Source: Ilyonectria destructans (Eukaryota > Ascomycota > Sordariomycetes > Hypocreales > Nectriaceae). From it: a stretch of DNA of 64,000 nucleotides. Position 1 is the first letter of the stretch. Each line of letters starts with the position of its first letter. The notes under the pieces were generated by a model, which was not told the DNA's origin, did not search any database, and was given only the letters and a program-made list of their open reading frames with translations. Of this stretch, positions 11,401 to 22,792 are shown piece after piece. Location of the stretch: contig JAHEWK010000003.1 of the NCBI GenBank assembly GCA_020740775.1, positions 3,224,001 through 3,288,000 of the forward strand, read 5' to 3'. A program made the translations under genes and the position numbers.

Positions 11401-12700
11401 TGTCAAGCAACCATACATGTTCCTACCCAACACCCCAGCTACCCATGGCATAGTAACCGCATTTGATATGTAACCATACAACAGGGAAACATAACAACAT
11501 GTATACCCGACAATTCGGAGAGAAGCATGTCTAATCATTAGTCCGAAACAAGTATAGGCATGCCTGCTAATTAATCTAGGATTTGAAATGGCTTGTTAGG
11601 CAATTGGTAACTACCCCGTTGATTCTCCGTGCCGTCAAGCGCGGATATTTCGTATTAGATCGATCATATTGTTTCTCTTGGCCGTGGTCCCCTGCTGGTC
11701 ACATTGTGGGTTTGTTTGTTCACCTTCACTGTCTCGGTCGTAATATTCTTCTCCCCTTGGTCTAGAGGTGTTCCTGCTAGAGCTAAAACTTGACTTTTAA
11801 AATGATCATTCCATACACAGTCGTTTATCATCTCGCTTAATGGCAAAATGTCCTAGTCAGTGGTGCAACTCTGTTTGGTATGAAACCCAATGGCATCGGG
11901 ATCTTCTTGAATGCTATTCCGGTAGCAGAAGGATATGTGTCACTGCAATTTGCTGATATCATTAGACATATTATAGACCGTCTACTCCGCGCTCAAGTAG
12001 GAGATCATTAGCTCCCCCACGTCTGAGAGGTTGTCCTGAATATTCAGATATCATGCCCCCAGCGCCCATTCTGTGAGCCATCGCATCGTAGCTCGAGCCA
12101 GCAATATATTCAAAGGCTCAGACATGGAGCTTACTTCATATTCATTTATCATCCGCGGGATAGTGGCTTATCACGATTCCAGCGATGTCCTCTTTGGTGG
12201 CTTCCAGTGGAGAACATCGCGGAAGTTCATTTCCAGAAATCACCCCATCTTGTCTCATGAGCTGTACCCTAGCAGCGGCAAAACAGGAAAGCCGTGTTGT
12301 CTCACTTTTCGGATGTGGGTAGCCGCGTCAATTATATGTAGACGTATGACCCCCCCGGAAAGATCACCCCTTCAGGCTCAGCCCGCATAACGCCCATTCT
12401 CGTAAAGAACAGGGAACCCAACTCATCACACCCACACACTGCAGAACATCCCCCAATCACTGCCTCCCGCCGACCACATTCCGCAGAACCCAATACCCAT
12501 TCATTCAGCTTGCAGGCCCCATCCTCCACCTAAGCTCCATCCCCCATCGGGTCCCGATCGGATTGCAAGTCGGAGATACGCTTTCAAACATCACAGCCCA
12601 CTTGTAAACCCAACAGACTGGTGAGCTGCGGCCCGGCGCAAGTCATTACTGGCGTCCAGTCCTCCAAAGTAGGATCGTCAGCTAATTGCCGCTAACGGCA
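8401..12700. other. Gene-free, AT-richer block, possibly decayed repeat DNA
   Basis: No frame longer than about 135 codons and none resembling a protein. The base composition is visibly more AT-rich than the gene-bearing parts, with many TA steps, which would fit old RIP-mutated repeats, but no transposon protein can be read even with stops ignored. It includes a perfect 9-bp inverted repeat AATTTACTC/GAGTAAATT at 9585-9606 with a 4-nt loop, and several copies of ATCATTAG (near 11266, 11535, 11959 and 12004). Confidence 0.5.
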
Positions 12701-14357
12701 TGCATTCATTTTTTTTCTCACAGTGAGAGATGCTAAGAACCGCCTAGTCACCCTTTAGCCAAAGCCCCAAAACGATCTGGATTGGTGAATTTTTCATAGC
12801 TTGGTGGCGCCAACGCTGGCAGGGATGGGGCTGCTTTGAGCTCTCTCTCTCTCTCGGAGACCGACGACAGAGACCGACCGGACGACACGTGGGTGTCTCT
12901 TTTTCCTGCTGGGATACACGCGGCTTGCAGCGAAGTTGTCGATCCCATTTCTGGTACTTCTCACTGAGACGAGTGAACCAACACTCCTCGCGGACCCTAC
13001 AGGCCCTTATCGGGATCTTCCGAGTTCTCGACGCGACTAACAGCAATCCACAAGCCTGGTGCTTGTCATCTACTAGAACCTTTTAAGGGTCTGACTAGCA
13101 CGGCGGCACATCAAAAGTGTCTCCAGAGAAAAAGAAAAAAAGACTGCTAGATTCGGCACCCGGCCAACTCGGGCTTGCCAAGACCAGGCACTCGTCTCAC
13201 CAAGTGGATATGGGCTTGTCAGAAGTCTCCAATCCCCGCAACACAAAGCGAATAACAAATCGCCGATTTACCACAAACTCGATTCGTGACGACACCGACG
13301 AAGCTCCACCTGTGGAACACCGACCAACAGAGCCCCGATGTCTGGTTGGACAATGGCCCTGTCCCTGGTCTGGTTCCCCTCTCTCCTCGCCCCATGTCTA
13401 TCAGCTCAATCACGTTTTCATATCTTTACGCAACCGCAGACACTGCCCGCGGTGTTACGTTGTACTTGTGGCGCCATTTTTTTCTTCCTGAAATACAAAA
13501 CCCTTGGCAATGGCCTTATCATCTCGTTGTTGTAGACGGTCCATGTGCTTGTCCTCGGCTAAACAAGGACTTCAGCCCTATCCCCGACCCTGGGGTGACC
13601 TCAGTTAACAATCCCGTCATAATGACGAAAGATGGTTCTTTGGCCAATGAGCCCATGGCGTTTCTCAGGAATGCCACCATTTCCTTATGAGTTCACAATA
13701 GCGAGAAAAGAGTAAAGACGGAAAAGATGCCTCTAGCCGAAGCTGTGGCTCAATGCAACCTCGTCCAGGGTTGTGCACATGCGTATATTCATGTCATAGA
13801 TGACAAAGCGATTCAGGCTCGTGATCCTGCAGACCTCCTGGGGATGGCGAGCTGGCCCATTCCATGCTTCCGCCGCCGTTGGAAATCAAACAGGACCTGC
13901 ATTTGGCCCCAAATCAGCGTCGAGTCGAGTCGTTATTGAGTCCATTTTCATCCACCGTTCCATCGCATCTCCTTTTTAGCTCCTAGAAACTATCTCGCGA
14001 TCCACCCAGCCCACCTAGCCAGGTCTATTTATGCATATAAATGCCATTGTAGAGAGGAGGTGCTGGAGACCGCGGTGTCGCAGTCACCCTTTTAGTCTTT
14101 TGTCGACCGGTTCCATACCTATTTTGAAGAAAAGTGTCTGCAAATGATCCGATTCCTTAAAAGTGCAACACCCGATATCATGAGCCTGTAACCGTGGAGA
14201 AATTTCATGTGCAGTGTGAATTCCAAAAGCGCCCAGCCCATCCAGGGCTCCATAATCCTCGAACCGTTCGTGATAGTTCAGTGTTCCAGTGACTCCTTGC
14301 TGACATGGAAAAACCTCATTAGTCATTGATTTGTCCCGTCGTGAATTCGCCTCATCA
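12701..14357. other. Non-coding region downstream of sre
   Basis: The right end (about 14080-14357) is the probable 3' UTR of the sre gene. A CT run lies at about 12841-12856. The open frame at 13286-13690 shows no recognisable domain or supporting neighbouring exon. Confidence 0.5.
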
Positions 14358-16158
14358 TCAATCATGTCCAAGTTCCTGCAGCTCTCGCTCCTTAGCAGCA
14401 AGCATCTCTCGCATCCTCTCAGCCTCCCGTTGGAGGGCAGCTCGGCGCTCGGATTTAAGCCTCTCACTCTCCATGTTCAAGTCGCGCAAGCCCGGTGGGG
14501 CGCCCGGGGTGGGGTCTCTATTCGAAAACGCCCCGGGGCTCGGAGCCGAGGCGGTTGTACTCCCAGGCGACCGAATGGGGGGGAGGGAATAGTCCCCGTC
14601 GTCGCTCCCTGGTCCGGTATTCGAGGGGCTACCGGTTGAGTTCGCAGGGTTCAGGATGGATTTGAGATTAATCGACGAGATTCGCTTCGTGCTCTCCTGT
14701 CCGCCCTCGTTCAAGTTGAAGGGTTCACCTTCGGTCGTAGAGAAGGAGCGTTTCCGTGTCGGCGAGAGGAAAGACGCAGGGGACAGAGAGGACTGTCTGT
14801 CGGCAGCGGCCGTCATCGATGCCATCGGGGGTAACCTATTGTCGTCGTTAAGTGAAGAAGGGAGATTGCGCATGTTGTTGGATTGATGATATGCCGCGAG
14901 GTCGGACGTAGATGGTAAAGGTGACATCCTCCTGTTTGAACGCATGACAGGATGGGGTTCGATCGTGAGAGGGTGTTCTGGACGCCTCCGCAAACCCAAG
15001 TTGATAGACCCGTCATCATTGATCGTTCCTCTCTCGGGAGTTGGCTCTTGGCTCTGGTTCTGTGTTTCGACCGAGTCCATGGCGTCTTCCATCTCCTCAT
15101 CCTGAGTAACAGGGATAATTCGTTTCCGTCTCTTGATGGTTGATTTTTTCATTGTCACGGGGCGATGAACACCATGAAGTTTATAGTACAATCCTTCGAT
15201 GGTCAGCAAATAAAGAAAGCCTCTCAACACTGAAAACTTACCACAAGCGTTGCAAATGGTATGGCCACTTTCATCTCTTCTCCACAAGGGAGTGATGGTG
15301 GTCCCACAGTTTTGGCATGCAATGACAACAGCTGCGTTGGAGGATTGGCCCTGGAGGGCGTTGACGTCGACGGGGACGGGTTCAGGTTTCACACTCTCGG
15401 GTCGGCTCTGGCAACCTTGTCGCTTTTGCATGACGTTCAGATGAGAGCTCTTAGACACACGGTTGTTGTACGCAGGGCACCCATTACATCCTTCGGCGCC
15501 ACCTGTTCCATTGCACCGACCGCCGCCAGGACAGGTTCCTCCAGGGGTTTGGTCTGCAGAAACATAACTTGCTGGGTTCGCGCTAGACGGATTCTTGGAC
15601 GAATATGCCTGAAGGGTTTTCGAAGGACTGGTTCGGGGAGGATCCGCGGGAACGACATTCGGTGGTCTCTTGAGACTGGTTGGACGGGAGGCATTCCTAG
15701 CTTTTAGATAGAGGCCGCAGGCGTTGCAAATCGTAGCGCCTTGAGGTGATCTTCTCCACAAAGGCGTTCGAGTGGTGCCGCAGTTGCTACTCGATGGTGA
15801 GCTAGGAGTCAAGAATCAACGGGAAATGCGATTCTCACCTGCAGACTTGGCCTTGGCCCTGGCCGCCTCCTGGGGGCGGACTCGCTTTAGGGCCATGTTC
15901 CAATTTTGACGAGCCAGGGCTGGGAACCTTGGTTATTGAGTCGCTGGGGGGAGTTGTTCTGGAGCCTGGGGAGCCACCAAATTTTGATCGGTAGTCTCGA
16001 TTTTCCGGGTCAGTCGGAAGTCTGGTTCGTTCCTGAGAAGATGCCCCAGGAATGTCATTCGGTTTGGACGACATTGGCCTTGAGGGCAAGGCGGTTCGTA
16101 CAGAGCCGGCCTCGCGTTGATGGCTATACGACCCCCTTGGTTGCGTGTCCTCGCTCAT
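14358..16158 (-). CDS. sre: SRE/SreA-type GATA repressor of iron uptake and siderophore synthesis
   Basis: Exons 16158..15839, 15786..15242 and 15193..14358 give 566 residues. Intron 1 (15787..15838) splits the first finger between C106 and C109; intron 2 (15194..15241, 48 nt) splits the second just after CNACG. Finger 1 is C106-x2-C109-x17-C127-x2-C130 and finger 2 is C264-x2-C267-x17-C285-x2-C288, followed by basic residues ([10 protein letters not shown]). Between them is the cysteine-rich region C192, C198, C207, C210 ([20 protein letters not shown]), the iron-responsive element that marks SRE, SREA and Urbs1 apart from other GATA factors. A coiled-coil tail rich in Arg/Glu closes the protein. 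In the family it represses siderophore and iron-uptake genes under iron sufficiency through ATCWGATAA sites. I chose the ATG at 16158 because upstream sequence reads as leader. No siderophore genes lie in this window. Confidence 0.9.
15194..15241 (-). other. 48-nt stop-free intron inside GATA finger 2 of sre
   Basis: The donor is GTAAGT, the branch site GCTGAC and the acceptor GAAG. The length is a multiple of three and the sense frame has no stop, so an unspliced mRNA would encode 16 extra residues directly after the CNACG of finger 2. Splicing restores the standard [12 protein letters not shown] sequence, so the spliced form is the functional one. Confidence 0.85.
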
Positions 16159-17249
16159 TCCCGTGGAGCGAACGGGATATTCAAGTAGAGAAGCCGCCGA
16201 AATGAGAAGGCTGACAAGTGCGTTGCTGAAAGCGGCAGGAGGACGAGAGGGTGTGTTGGAGACGAGTTGGATTGGACCGATACAAAACGAGGGCTGTAGC
16301 ATGCATGGGCGTCGATGTACGGCCTTTGGCTGCGTGAGAAAGGGGCTGAAAGTGGTGAGATAGGCAGACTTTTGATGATGAAAGAGATGCCTAGGTGCGT
16401 GCAAGCCAAAGAAGGTTGCAGTTGGTTACAAGCCCGATGGGGAATGAGGCGAAGTCGGATAAGTGCCGGTGCCGGGTCCTGTGGATACGACGTACCAGGG
16501 CAGGTATGAAGTAGGGTAGTCTCTGGAACCGGTATCGAGACAAAGGGAACACGGCAGGCCAGTAGATCTGCGCATGTATGTAATAGAGCAGGAAGGTTTG
16601 GTGGTCAGATGATCGAGACGACCACTGGGGTACGAGATAGGCCAAGTCGAGGCAGATGACTGGGCAAAGCCCCAACAAGCCGAGTCAGTCGAATGGGGAG
16701 GGGGGTCGGCGAGAGTAGTCCCGGGGGATGACGCGACTGCAAGCGGAAACTCGGGACGGCGGCTTCGAGACCACGTCTAGCAGCGATGACAAACCAAAAC
16801 CCGGACCGAGGCGTCTAACAGTCGTAGATATCGATTTGGGGTTGCGACTTGGGGGCGGAAGTCGTTGGAGGATATCAGGGAGACGACGGGGAGGAGATGG
16901 AGGGGGATGGGGAAGGTAGTGCCAGGCCCAAATACAGGTGTATACGGAGTCGAGGTTTGAATTGGAGGTGAAGCCGGTGTACAAAGTTTGAAGTACGTAG
17001 TATGTAGTAGTCAGCGAGAAGCGTCAGGGTGGCGCGGGGGCCAACAGGTAGTAGTAGTCGAATGCAATCGAGGCGTCGAAGGCGAAGCCGCGCTTGGCAG
17101 ACAGCAGGGGGCTGTCTAAATTGGCACCACCAGCTTGGGAGGGAGTGACCAGGTACTTCGTAAGTAGTGAGATGACGGGGGGATCAGATCACAGTCGCCC
17201 AGCGCACCGATATTATGTAGGGCGTTGGCGGGGTGGTGAGAGTGGCTGG

Positions 17250-17302
17250 AGCAGCCGGAGCAGCCAGAGCAGAGCAGAGCGAAGCAGAGCAGAGCAGAGA
17301 GG
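17250..17302. repeat. Short GAGCAG/AGAGC tandem tract
   Basis: Imperfect pentamer to nonamer repeats built on GAGCAG and AGCAG run through this stretch of the sre-bre2 intergenic region. A minor simple repeat with no obvious function. Confidence 0.7.
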
Positions 17303-18897
17303 GATTGTCTGAAGGAAAAAGACGACAGACAGACGAGAGTTATGCTGTCGGCAGACGCACGAGCATGGGCCTAAGGGGACCTGCTGGGGTGAATTGGACC
17401 CTCCGGTGTCCCTTAGCCTTAATGGATCGATGTGGATAAGATGAGGGCAGTGGATAGGGAGAAGGATGTCGGCAGGTGCATGTGCATGACCTGGATGCCA
17501 GTAGGACCTTGCGCCAGGGACCGGAGCGGCGAGAGAACGGGGGGGGAAGACGACGACGATTCCACTAGAGGGGGGTGCCAGCGCCGGGAATGGCCAGGGC
17601 CAGAACGCCAGACCGACGCAGAGGAACGCAGACAGCAACAGGGAGAGCACGGAGAGCGCAGAGCGCAAGAGGCACGGGCGGAGGAGGGTGTGGTTGACAG
17701 TTCCCGTCCTTCGTAGATGGACGAGTCGCGGGCCGGGAGTGACGTGCGTGACACGACGAAAACCCCAGGGCCGGGGGGTTTCCTGTCACGTTTCTGGCTG
17801 GGGAGGTTGTGCCGCAAGTGGGCTGGGGAGGGGGAGGGGAAGACGGGCGGCGACAATGGGCGATGGGCGAGGCGGAGAAGGCGACGGGACACTGCGTGAT
17901 GCGCCGGCGTGATGTGATCAACGATGGAGATGAGGACCTGAGATGATGACAGCGGGCGAAAAGCGGTGGGTTGGGGTAACCAGCTTGCCAGCTTGCCAGC
18001 GCCCGACCGACGGCCGCCCTAACGAAAAAGCCAAGCAGGAAGCCCCGTTCCGACGGGCTGGAGCGGGCGACCTGTCAACAGACTTGGCCCTTCTAAAGCC
18101 GCCCCTGTTGAGCCCTGTTGAGGAGGAGGGCGGAGGGGGTCCAGGGGCACGCACTCCTTCACTGGGCGTTTGCAGGGCGCTGTCTTGGAGCTGCAGAACC
18201 CGGGCTCGCTTCTGTGGCCTCTGCCGGATTTGACCATCTCCTACGTAGTGCTACACAGCGCAGCAATGGCCTCCGTGCCCCTGCCGAGCCTCGACCGCCG
18301 GCGCAGAGTCGCCTCGAGTCCTAAAAGCCCATGACCATCGCCGGCGCATTGTGGTGATTCTGGTGGGGTCACCTCACCGCGGCTCTGTCAAAGCTTCTTC
18401 TCGAGACACTCGGTCGCCCCTGAGGTGTCTTCGATTACATTCGCTCCACGCCCATTGGCTCGCGCCGGGCCGGAGAAAATGCTCTAGGGCCACTTGACGC
18501 CGTAACGGCGTTGCCCGCTTCGCGCAGGGGATCGTCGTCCGACCGACTTAGATCCAGTTGGCGCTAGGCCGAGATCGGGCCCTCTTTTTTTTCTGGCACC
18601 TGGTCTTGACGCGCCACACCAAGCGCTTTACCAAATCACGACGCGCCTTGCGAGAACTTGCCCGCAGCGCGCCTCAACACCATTCACCTCATCCCGCCAG
18701 ACGCCAGGTTACCTCGGTACCTCACCACCCTAGCTTGTGCTCGTCATTGTGCCTGTCGCTGTGCCTGCAATTGTGCTCCTGCGCCTGCTCCTCTCCTGCT
18801 CCTGTGTGCTTATCGCTATCAGTGCTCCATATCTTTGCCCGTCATCGGCATCACCAGCTCCTCGATCGGATCCAATTGACGACTCCAATCCCCGTCT

Positions 18898-18958
18898 CTC
18901 CCCCTCCTTCTCCTCCTCCCCCTCCCCCTCCCCTTCCCTCTCCCCTCTTTCCCTTCTC
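18898..18958 (+). promoter_or_regulatory. Pyrimidine-rich leader of bre2
   Basis: A nearly uninterrupted C/T tract of CCTCC, CCCCCTC and TCTCC blocks ends at the ATG at 18959. Such tracts commonly sit at transcription starts and leaders of filamentous ascomycete genes. Confidence 0.6.
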
Positions 18959-20676
18959 ATGGCTTCTTCGGAGGTCGGAAGCCCCAAACGGGAACCCACT
19001 CCCACCGCGCCCCTCTCCTCAATCCCCCAAAAGCGAGCTCTCGACGAAGGCCACAGCCCGGCCGTCCCCTCTCCGCTCAACCCCGAAGTCAAGCCCTCCG
19101 ACTCCCTCGCCCCCGACGATACCACCCAGGCCGCCCGCTCGAAGCCCGCCCGCACGAAGAAGGAGACGCTCAAGAAGCGCGAGTCCAAAGGCGGCGCCCT
19201 CGGCCCCGACAGCGCGCGCGCAACCCCCGATCCCAAGGCGGCGAAAGAACCCAAGCAGAGCAAGTCAAGCCCTTTGCGATATAAGCTCGCTCCCCCGAAG
19301 CCATCCGACTTTGAGTTACCCCGGGGGCCTGTCTTGACGGTCCATCATGAGCTCCAAACTCCCAATGGCGAGTCGGTCGAGTTCTTCGAAGCGTCCGAAC
19401 AGTAAGCCTTACTCTGTATCCACCATCGTCCAGTCCCTGCTAACTCCCGAAAAGTGTCTGCAATAAGAAAAACTTCCGATACACGCACTGCATCGCCGAT
19501 CCACTCTTCCCCTCGATGATCTACTATCGGCAGACCGAGCCAGAGCCCTTCGGCCCGCGCATGAGCTTTGAGGATGCGGCAGGGCACGTCTTCTTCGACA
19601 AGTCGGCGCTCCAGGTCACGACAGACAAGGGGTTTCGCATGGCCCGAGCCAATGTCGCAGTGAGGGAAGGGAGATCGTACTGGGAATGCAAGATCACCCA
19701 GGGCATTCGAAAGCTCAAGGACGGCGAGGCCAAATCAGATGGCGGGAAACACGTACGCATGGGTTGGGCGCGGCGCGAAGCCTCCTTGGATGCTCCTGTA
19801 GGGTTTGATGCCTACAGCTACGGAATCCGAGACGTTTCCGGAGAGAAGGTTCACATGTCGCGACCAAAAGATTTCTTTCCCGCTGGCGAGGGAATTGAAG
19901 AGGGAGACGTCATCGGGCTGGAGATTCAGCTCCCGTCAGAACATCTCCACCGCAAGATCATGTCGGGGCAGTACAATCCAGCTGTGGACCAGGCCGACGA
20001 AGAGCCCCCGCTCACGGCCGAGGCACCCAACATTGTGCGCGATCGTGTGCCCATCCGCTTCAAGGCACACACCTACTTCGAGAAGATCGAATACCACACA
20101 ACCAAGGAACTTGAGGATCTCATGAACCCGGCCCCCACAGGCTCTGGCGGCTCATCTGAAGCCCCGGGTCCCATCCACCCAATACCGAGCTTGCGTACAC
20201 TGCCCAATTCCTGCATACGCGTCTACAAGAACGGAGCCCTCATGGGCACAGCCTTCGAGAACCTCCTGGGATTCCTTCCCCCAGCCTCACGCCCCACGGC
20301 TCAGGTTGGCGCTCGTGAGGGTCTCGACGATGGCATGCTCGGATACTACCCGGCCGTCAGCGTGTTCCGCGGCGGCGCCGCAGAGGTCAACTTCGGCCCG
20401 GACTTCTGGTATCCGCCCCCCAATTATGATACCACCGGGGGCGAGGTCGACATGGTCCGGCCCGAGGCAGGGCGCTTGGATAAGATCAACGCCGTCTCCG
20501 CTCGCTACTGCGATCAGATAGCCGAGGACATTGTCTACGATATCATCGACGAGGTCGACTTTTGGATGCAGGATGGCGGAGGCGCAACGGATCGCCAGGG
20601 GGTAAGTGACAAAAGTGAAGCTGTGGCTTTGGCGCCAGGCAGGGAGGAGATCAAGGAACTGGTCCAAGACGATTAA
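18959..20676 (+). CDS. bre2: Bre2/Ash2-type SPRY subunit of the Set1/COMPASS H3K4 methyltransferase
   Basis: Exons 18959..19401 and 19455..20676 give 554 residues; the intron (53 nt) has GTAAGC, branch CTAAC and acceptor AAAG. Splicing yields SEHVCNKKNFRYTHCIADPLF in frame. The N-terminal 120 residues are disordered, rich in Pro, Ser and Lys. From about residue 150 the Ash2-family SPRY domain follows: YRQTEPEPFGPRMSFEDAAG, a GRSYWECKI strand, HVRMGWARREASLDAPVGFD, YSYGIRDVSGEKVH and, after an insertion, CIRVYKNGALMGTAFENL and YYPAVSVFRGGAAEVNFGPD. A short acidic helix ends the protein. In yeast Bre2 pairs with Sdc1 in COMPASS; in Aspergillus the orthologue CclA controls H3K4 methylation and silent secondary-metabolite clusters. 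The ATG at 18959 is the first one after the pyrimidine tract. A GTAAGT at 20602 near the end is probably not used. Confidence 0.9.
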
Positions 20677-20920
20677 AAGGAGTCATTGTAATGGTGCATC
20701 ACGGTGTTTGTTTTGGTTGGCTCCAGAGATACCCGCTGCGTATATTGCAGAAAACAGATATGTCAAATCATCTACGTAATGCTCAAAAAAAGAGGCTCAC
20801 TAGGTATATTCATTCATCCATGTCATGTCCATCCCTTCTCTATTCGTATCCAAATCATAAAACCCGCGCCCATTACTCCTATATTCGTCCTCATGTCCCT
20901 TGACCGCAAGAGAACCAGCC
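20677..20920. other. Convergent 3' region
   Basis: 244 bases between the tail-to-tail ends of bre2 and the membrane protein gene; AT-richer, holds both 3' UTRs. Confidence 0.6.
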
Positions 20921-22349
20921 TCAGCGGCGAATCGGCTCCAATACAGCATCCTGTCCAACCGGTGGGTGCGGCAAATCCGTCAGTGGCGATACCGGCGACA
21001 CTAACGATACCGGCGACACTGGCGATACCGGCGATGACGTCGCCTTTGCGGTTGCCTCAATGCTGCGCGTCGAGGCGGGTTCCGGCGCCGGGAGAAGCGG
21101 GTCATCCGGAAGTTCCTCGATGCGGTCACTTCCGTCGATGGGTGCTTCGGCATCGGACTTCTCCTTCTCCAGGCGAACTTCGCGGCCGCGTTTATGGCAG
21201 TACCAGAGTACGAACATGAGCACTACGATGAGGATTAGCAAGTGTCGACTAGTTTTGGATAGGGGTTCGGGACTTACGGAAGAGGGCAACGCTCCAGACG
21301 ACGTTGGTTCCCATGACGGCCGGCCACCGCAGCTTCAAGGCGTTGACGATAGCCTTGAGCATGCTCACGATCGCTCCAGGCTTCGTAACTAACTCCGTGA
21401 GGTTCTGGGGCATAAATAGCTTCTTCGCTGCCTCCGTGGTTCCGAGTTCCATTTCAGCCTTGAGACCCTGGCTCTCTGCGGCGGCAGCAAGCAGCTCGGG
21501 CGCGAGCGATGTCGTCAGCTTCTCGGGCAGCTGGGTAACGAGCTTCTGTAGCGACGAAGGCAGCTTCTCAAACCCGCGGTTAATGGCGCCGTCGCGGTCG
21601 TCGAAGAGGCTGGTGAGGTCGTTGCATGCCGTCGGTACACCATTGACAAGGTCCTTAAAGATCTGCGTGAAACGCTGCAGCAAGTCCGACGACTCGCTGG
21701 ACAGCGAGACGATCTTATTATTCTTTGCTTGGAGGTTCAAGCGATCTAGGACGTTTCCGAGGTCTTTCTTCTCACGCTCGGCCTCGTCCGCGGTGATGTC
21801 CTCGGGTTTGAGGGTGTCGCCATGTTTCTTGTTCCTGTGGAATAGGAGTGAGAGGCGGTTTGGTTGTTTCTCATCCTTGTCCTTCTTGTCTTTCTTGTCT
21901 TTTTTCTTTCCCTTGGCATCCTCCTTGCCCTTGCCCTTGTCTCCCTCCTCCTCAGGCTTTGCGACCTCCACAGACCGCTTATTGCTCAAGACCGAGTCGC
22001 TGTCCGACAGCTCGATCTCGGGGGTTTTGACGCGCGGAGGCAACGGGGGAGGAGGGCTGTCATCCTCCAGTATCCTCCTCAACCAGGACTCGTCTTGCTT
22101 GTCGAGAACTGGGCTCAGCGGAGGGTGGTCGGAACTAGGGCGGCGGTCCCTCTTGGACTCGCTCTGGCTGTGGCGCTTGGGCTTCTCATGATGCGTGTCA
22201 TCGACAACGGTTTCGACCTCGGGCATGTGAGTCTGGTCCCCTGTCGTCTCCACCTCGGCCGGTTGCGCGGCGTCTTTTGCGGCCTCCTTTGCGGCCTCCT
22301 TGTCAGCCCTGTTCTTCTTGAACTTCTTGACCATGAAATATTCCAGCAT
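20921..22349 (-). CDS. Conserved-looking single-pass membrane protein of unknown function
   Basis: Exons 22349..21278 and 21222..20921 give 457 residues. The intron (21223..21277, 55 nt) has GTAAGT, branch TGCTAAT and acceptor GTAG. The start MLEYFMVKKFKKNRADKEAA was preferred over an in-frame upstream ATG because the upstream part reads as leader. Residues 20-200 are highly charged with a Lys/Asp-rich block (KGKGKEDAKGKKKDKKDKKD). A helical region with LNLQAKNNKIVSLSSESSDL and GFEKLPSSLQKLVTQLPEKL follows. The intron falls inside the only hydrophobic segment, which splicing completes as NVVWSVALFLLMFVLWYCHK, followed by a basic stop-transfer stretch. The roughly 90-residue tail contains the repeat SPVSPVSPVSLVSPVSP. 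A type II or tail-region membrane topology is likely. I do not recognise a characterised family. Confidence 0.78.
20985..21038. repeat. Three 18-bp tandem units inside the membrane-protein CDS
   Basis: Three copies of GGCGATACCGGCGACACT, the second and third slightly changed. On the coding strand they encode the VSPVSP repeats of the cytosolic or luminal tail, so the length may vary between strains. Confidence 0.8.
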
Positions 22350-22792
22350 GGTGCGCTTCGGTCGTGTTGAGCTTGTTTTGATGGGGTTTCGGCAGGACTC
22401 GGGCGGGAAATGCGCTGGTCGATGGTAGTTGTATGTATTCAAGAGTGAAGACAAAGAGGCCGCCAGGTCGAGCACTCATGTCTCAACGTATGGTAGTGCG
22501 TCAATGATGCGTAGGCGCGCGCTTGGTTGCTTTCATGCGGGGAGCTCCAGACCAATGCCTAGGTAGCACCGCCACATGACATCATACGCCACCCCTCCGT
22601 CATGTTGACTCTGGCCCCACGCAATCGCGCAGAAGCTGTGACATTTGTGATCGACGGCCAACTACCGACGACAACTCTCAGTGCCGGGCTGACGAACAAG
22701 GGCGGCTAATCAACTGCGTTGTCATGCCAAAATGGTGTTTCATTCGGGTTCTGGGTATTTCAAATCAAAGTAATATCATAGACCTAACCCAT
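22350..22792. other. Intergenic region upstream of the membrane-protein gene
   Basis: Probable promoter of the minus-strand membrane protein and 3' UTR of nse1. Contains a CCTAGGTA motif near 22559. No gene seen. Confidence 0.6.

Larger units (their letters stand above)
16159..18958. promoter_or_regulatory. Divergent promoter region between sre and bre2
   Basis: About 2.8 kb of GC-rich sequence between two head-to-head genes. Minus-strand frames at 16159-16404 are continuous with the sre start but read as leader. Overlapping long frames on both strands at 17.2-18.2 kb are typical chance frames of GC-rich DNA. The 60 bases before the bre2 start are almost pure pyrimidine, a common core-promoter/leader feature of filamentous fungi. 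Confidence 0.6.

Noticed and set aside
17213..18324. Several overlapping frames upstream of bre2
   Set aside because: All lie in GC-rich divergent promoter sequence, on both strands, with low-complexity composition.
20602..20642. Possible extra intron near the 3' end of bre2
   Set aside because: A GTAAGT donor and a CAG acceptor exist, but the intron would be only 41 nt with no branch site, and removal would destroy the natural EEIKELVQDD end.
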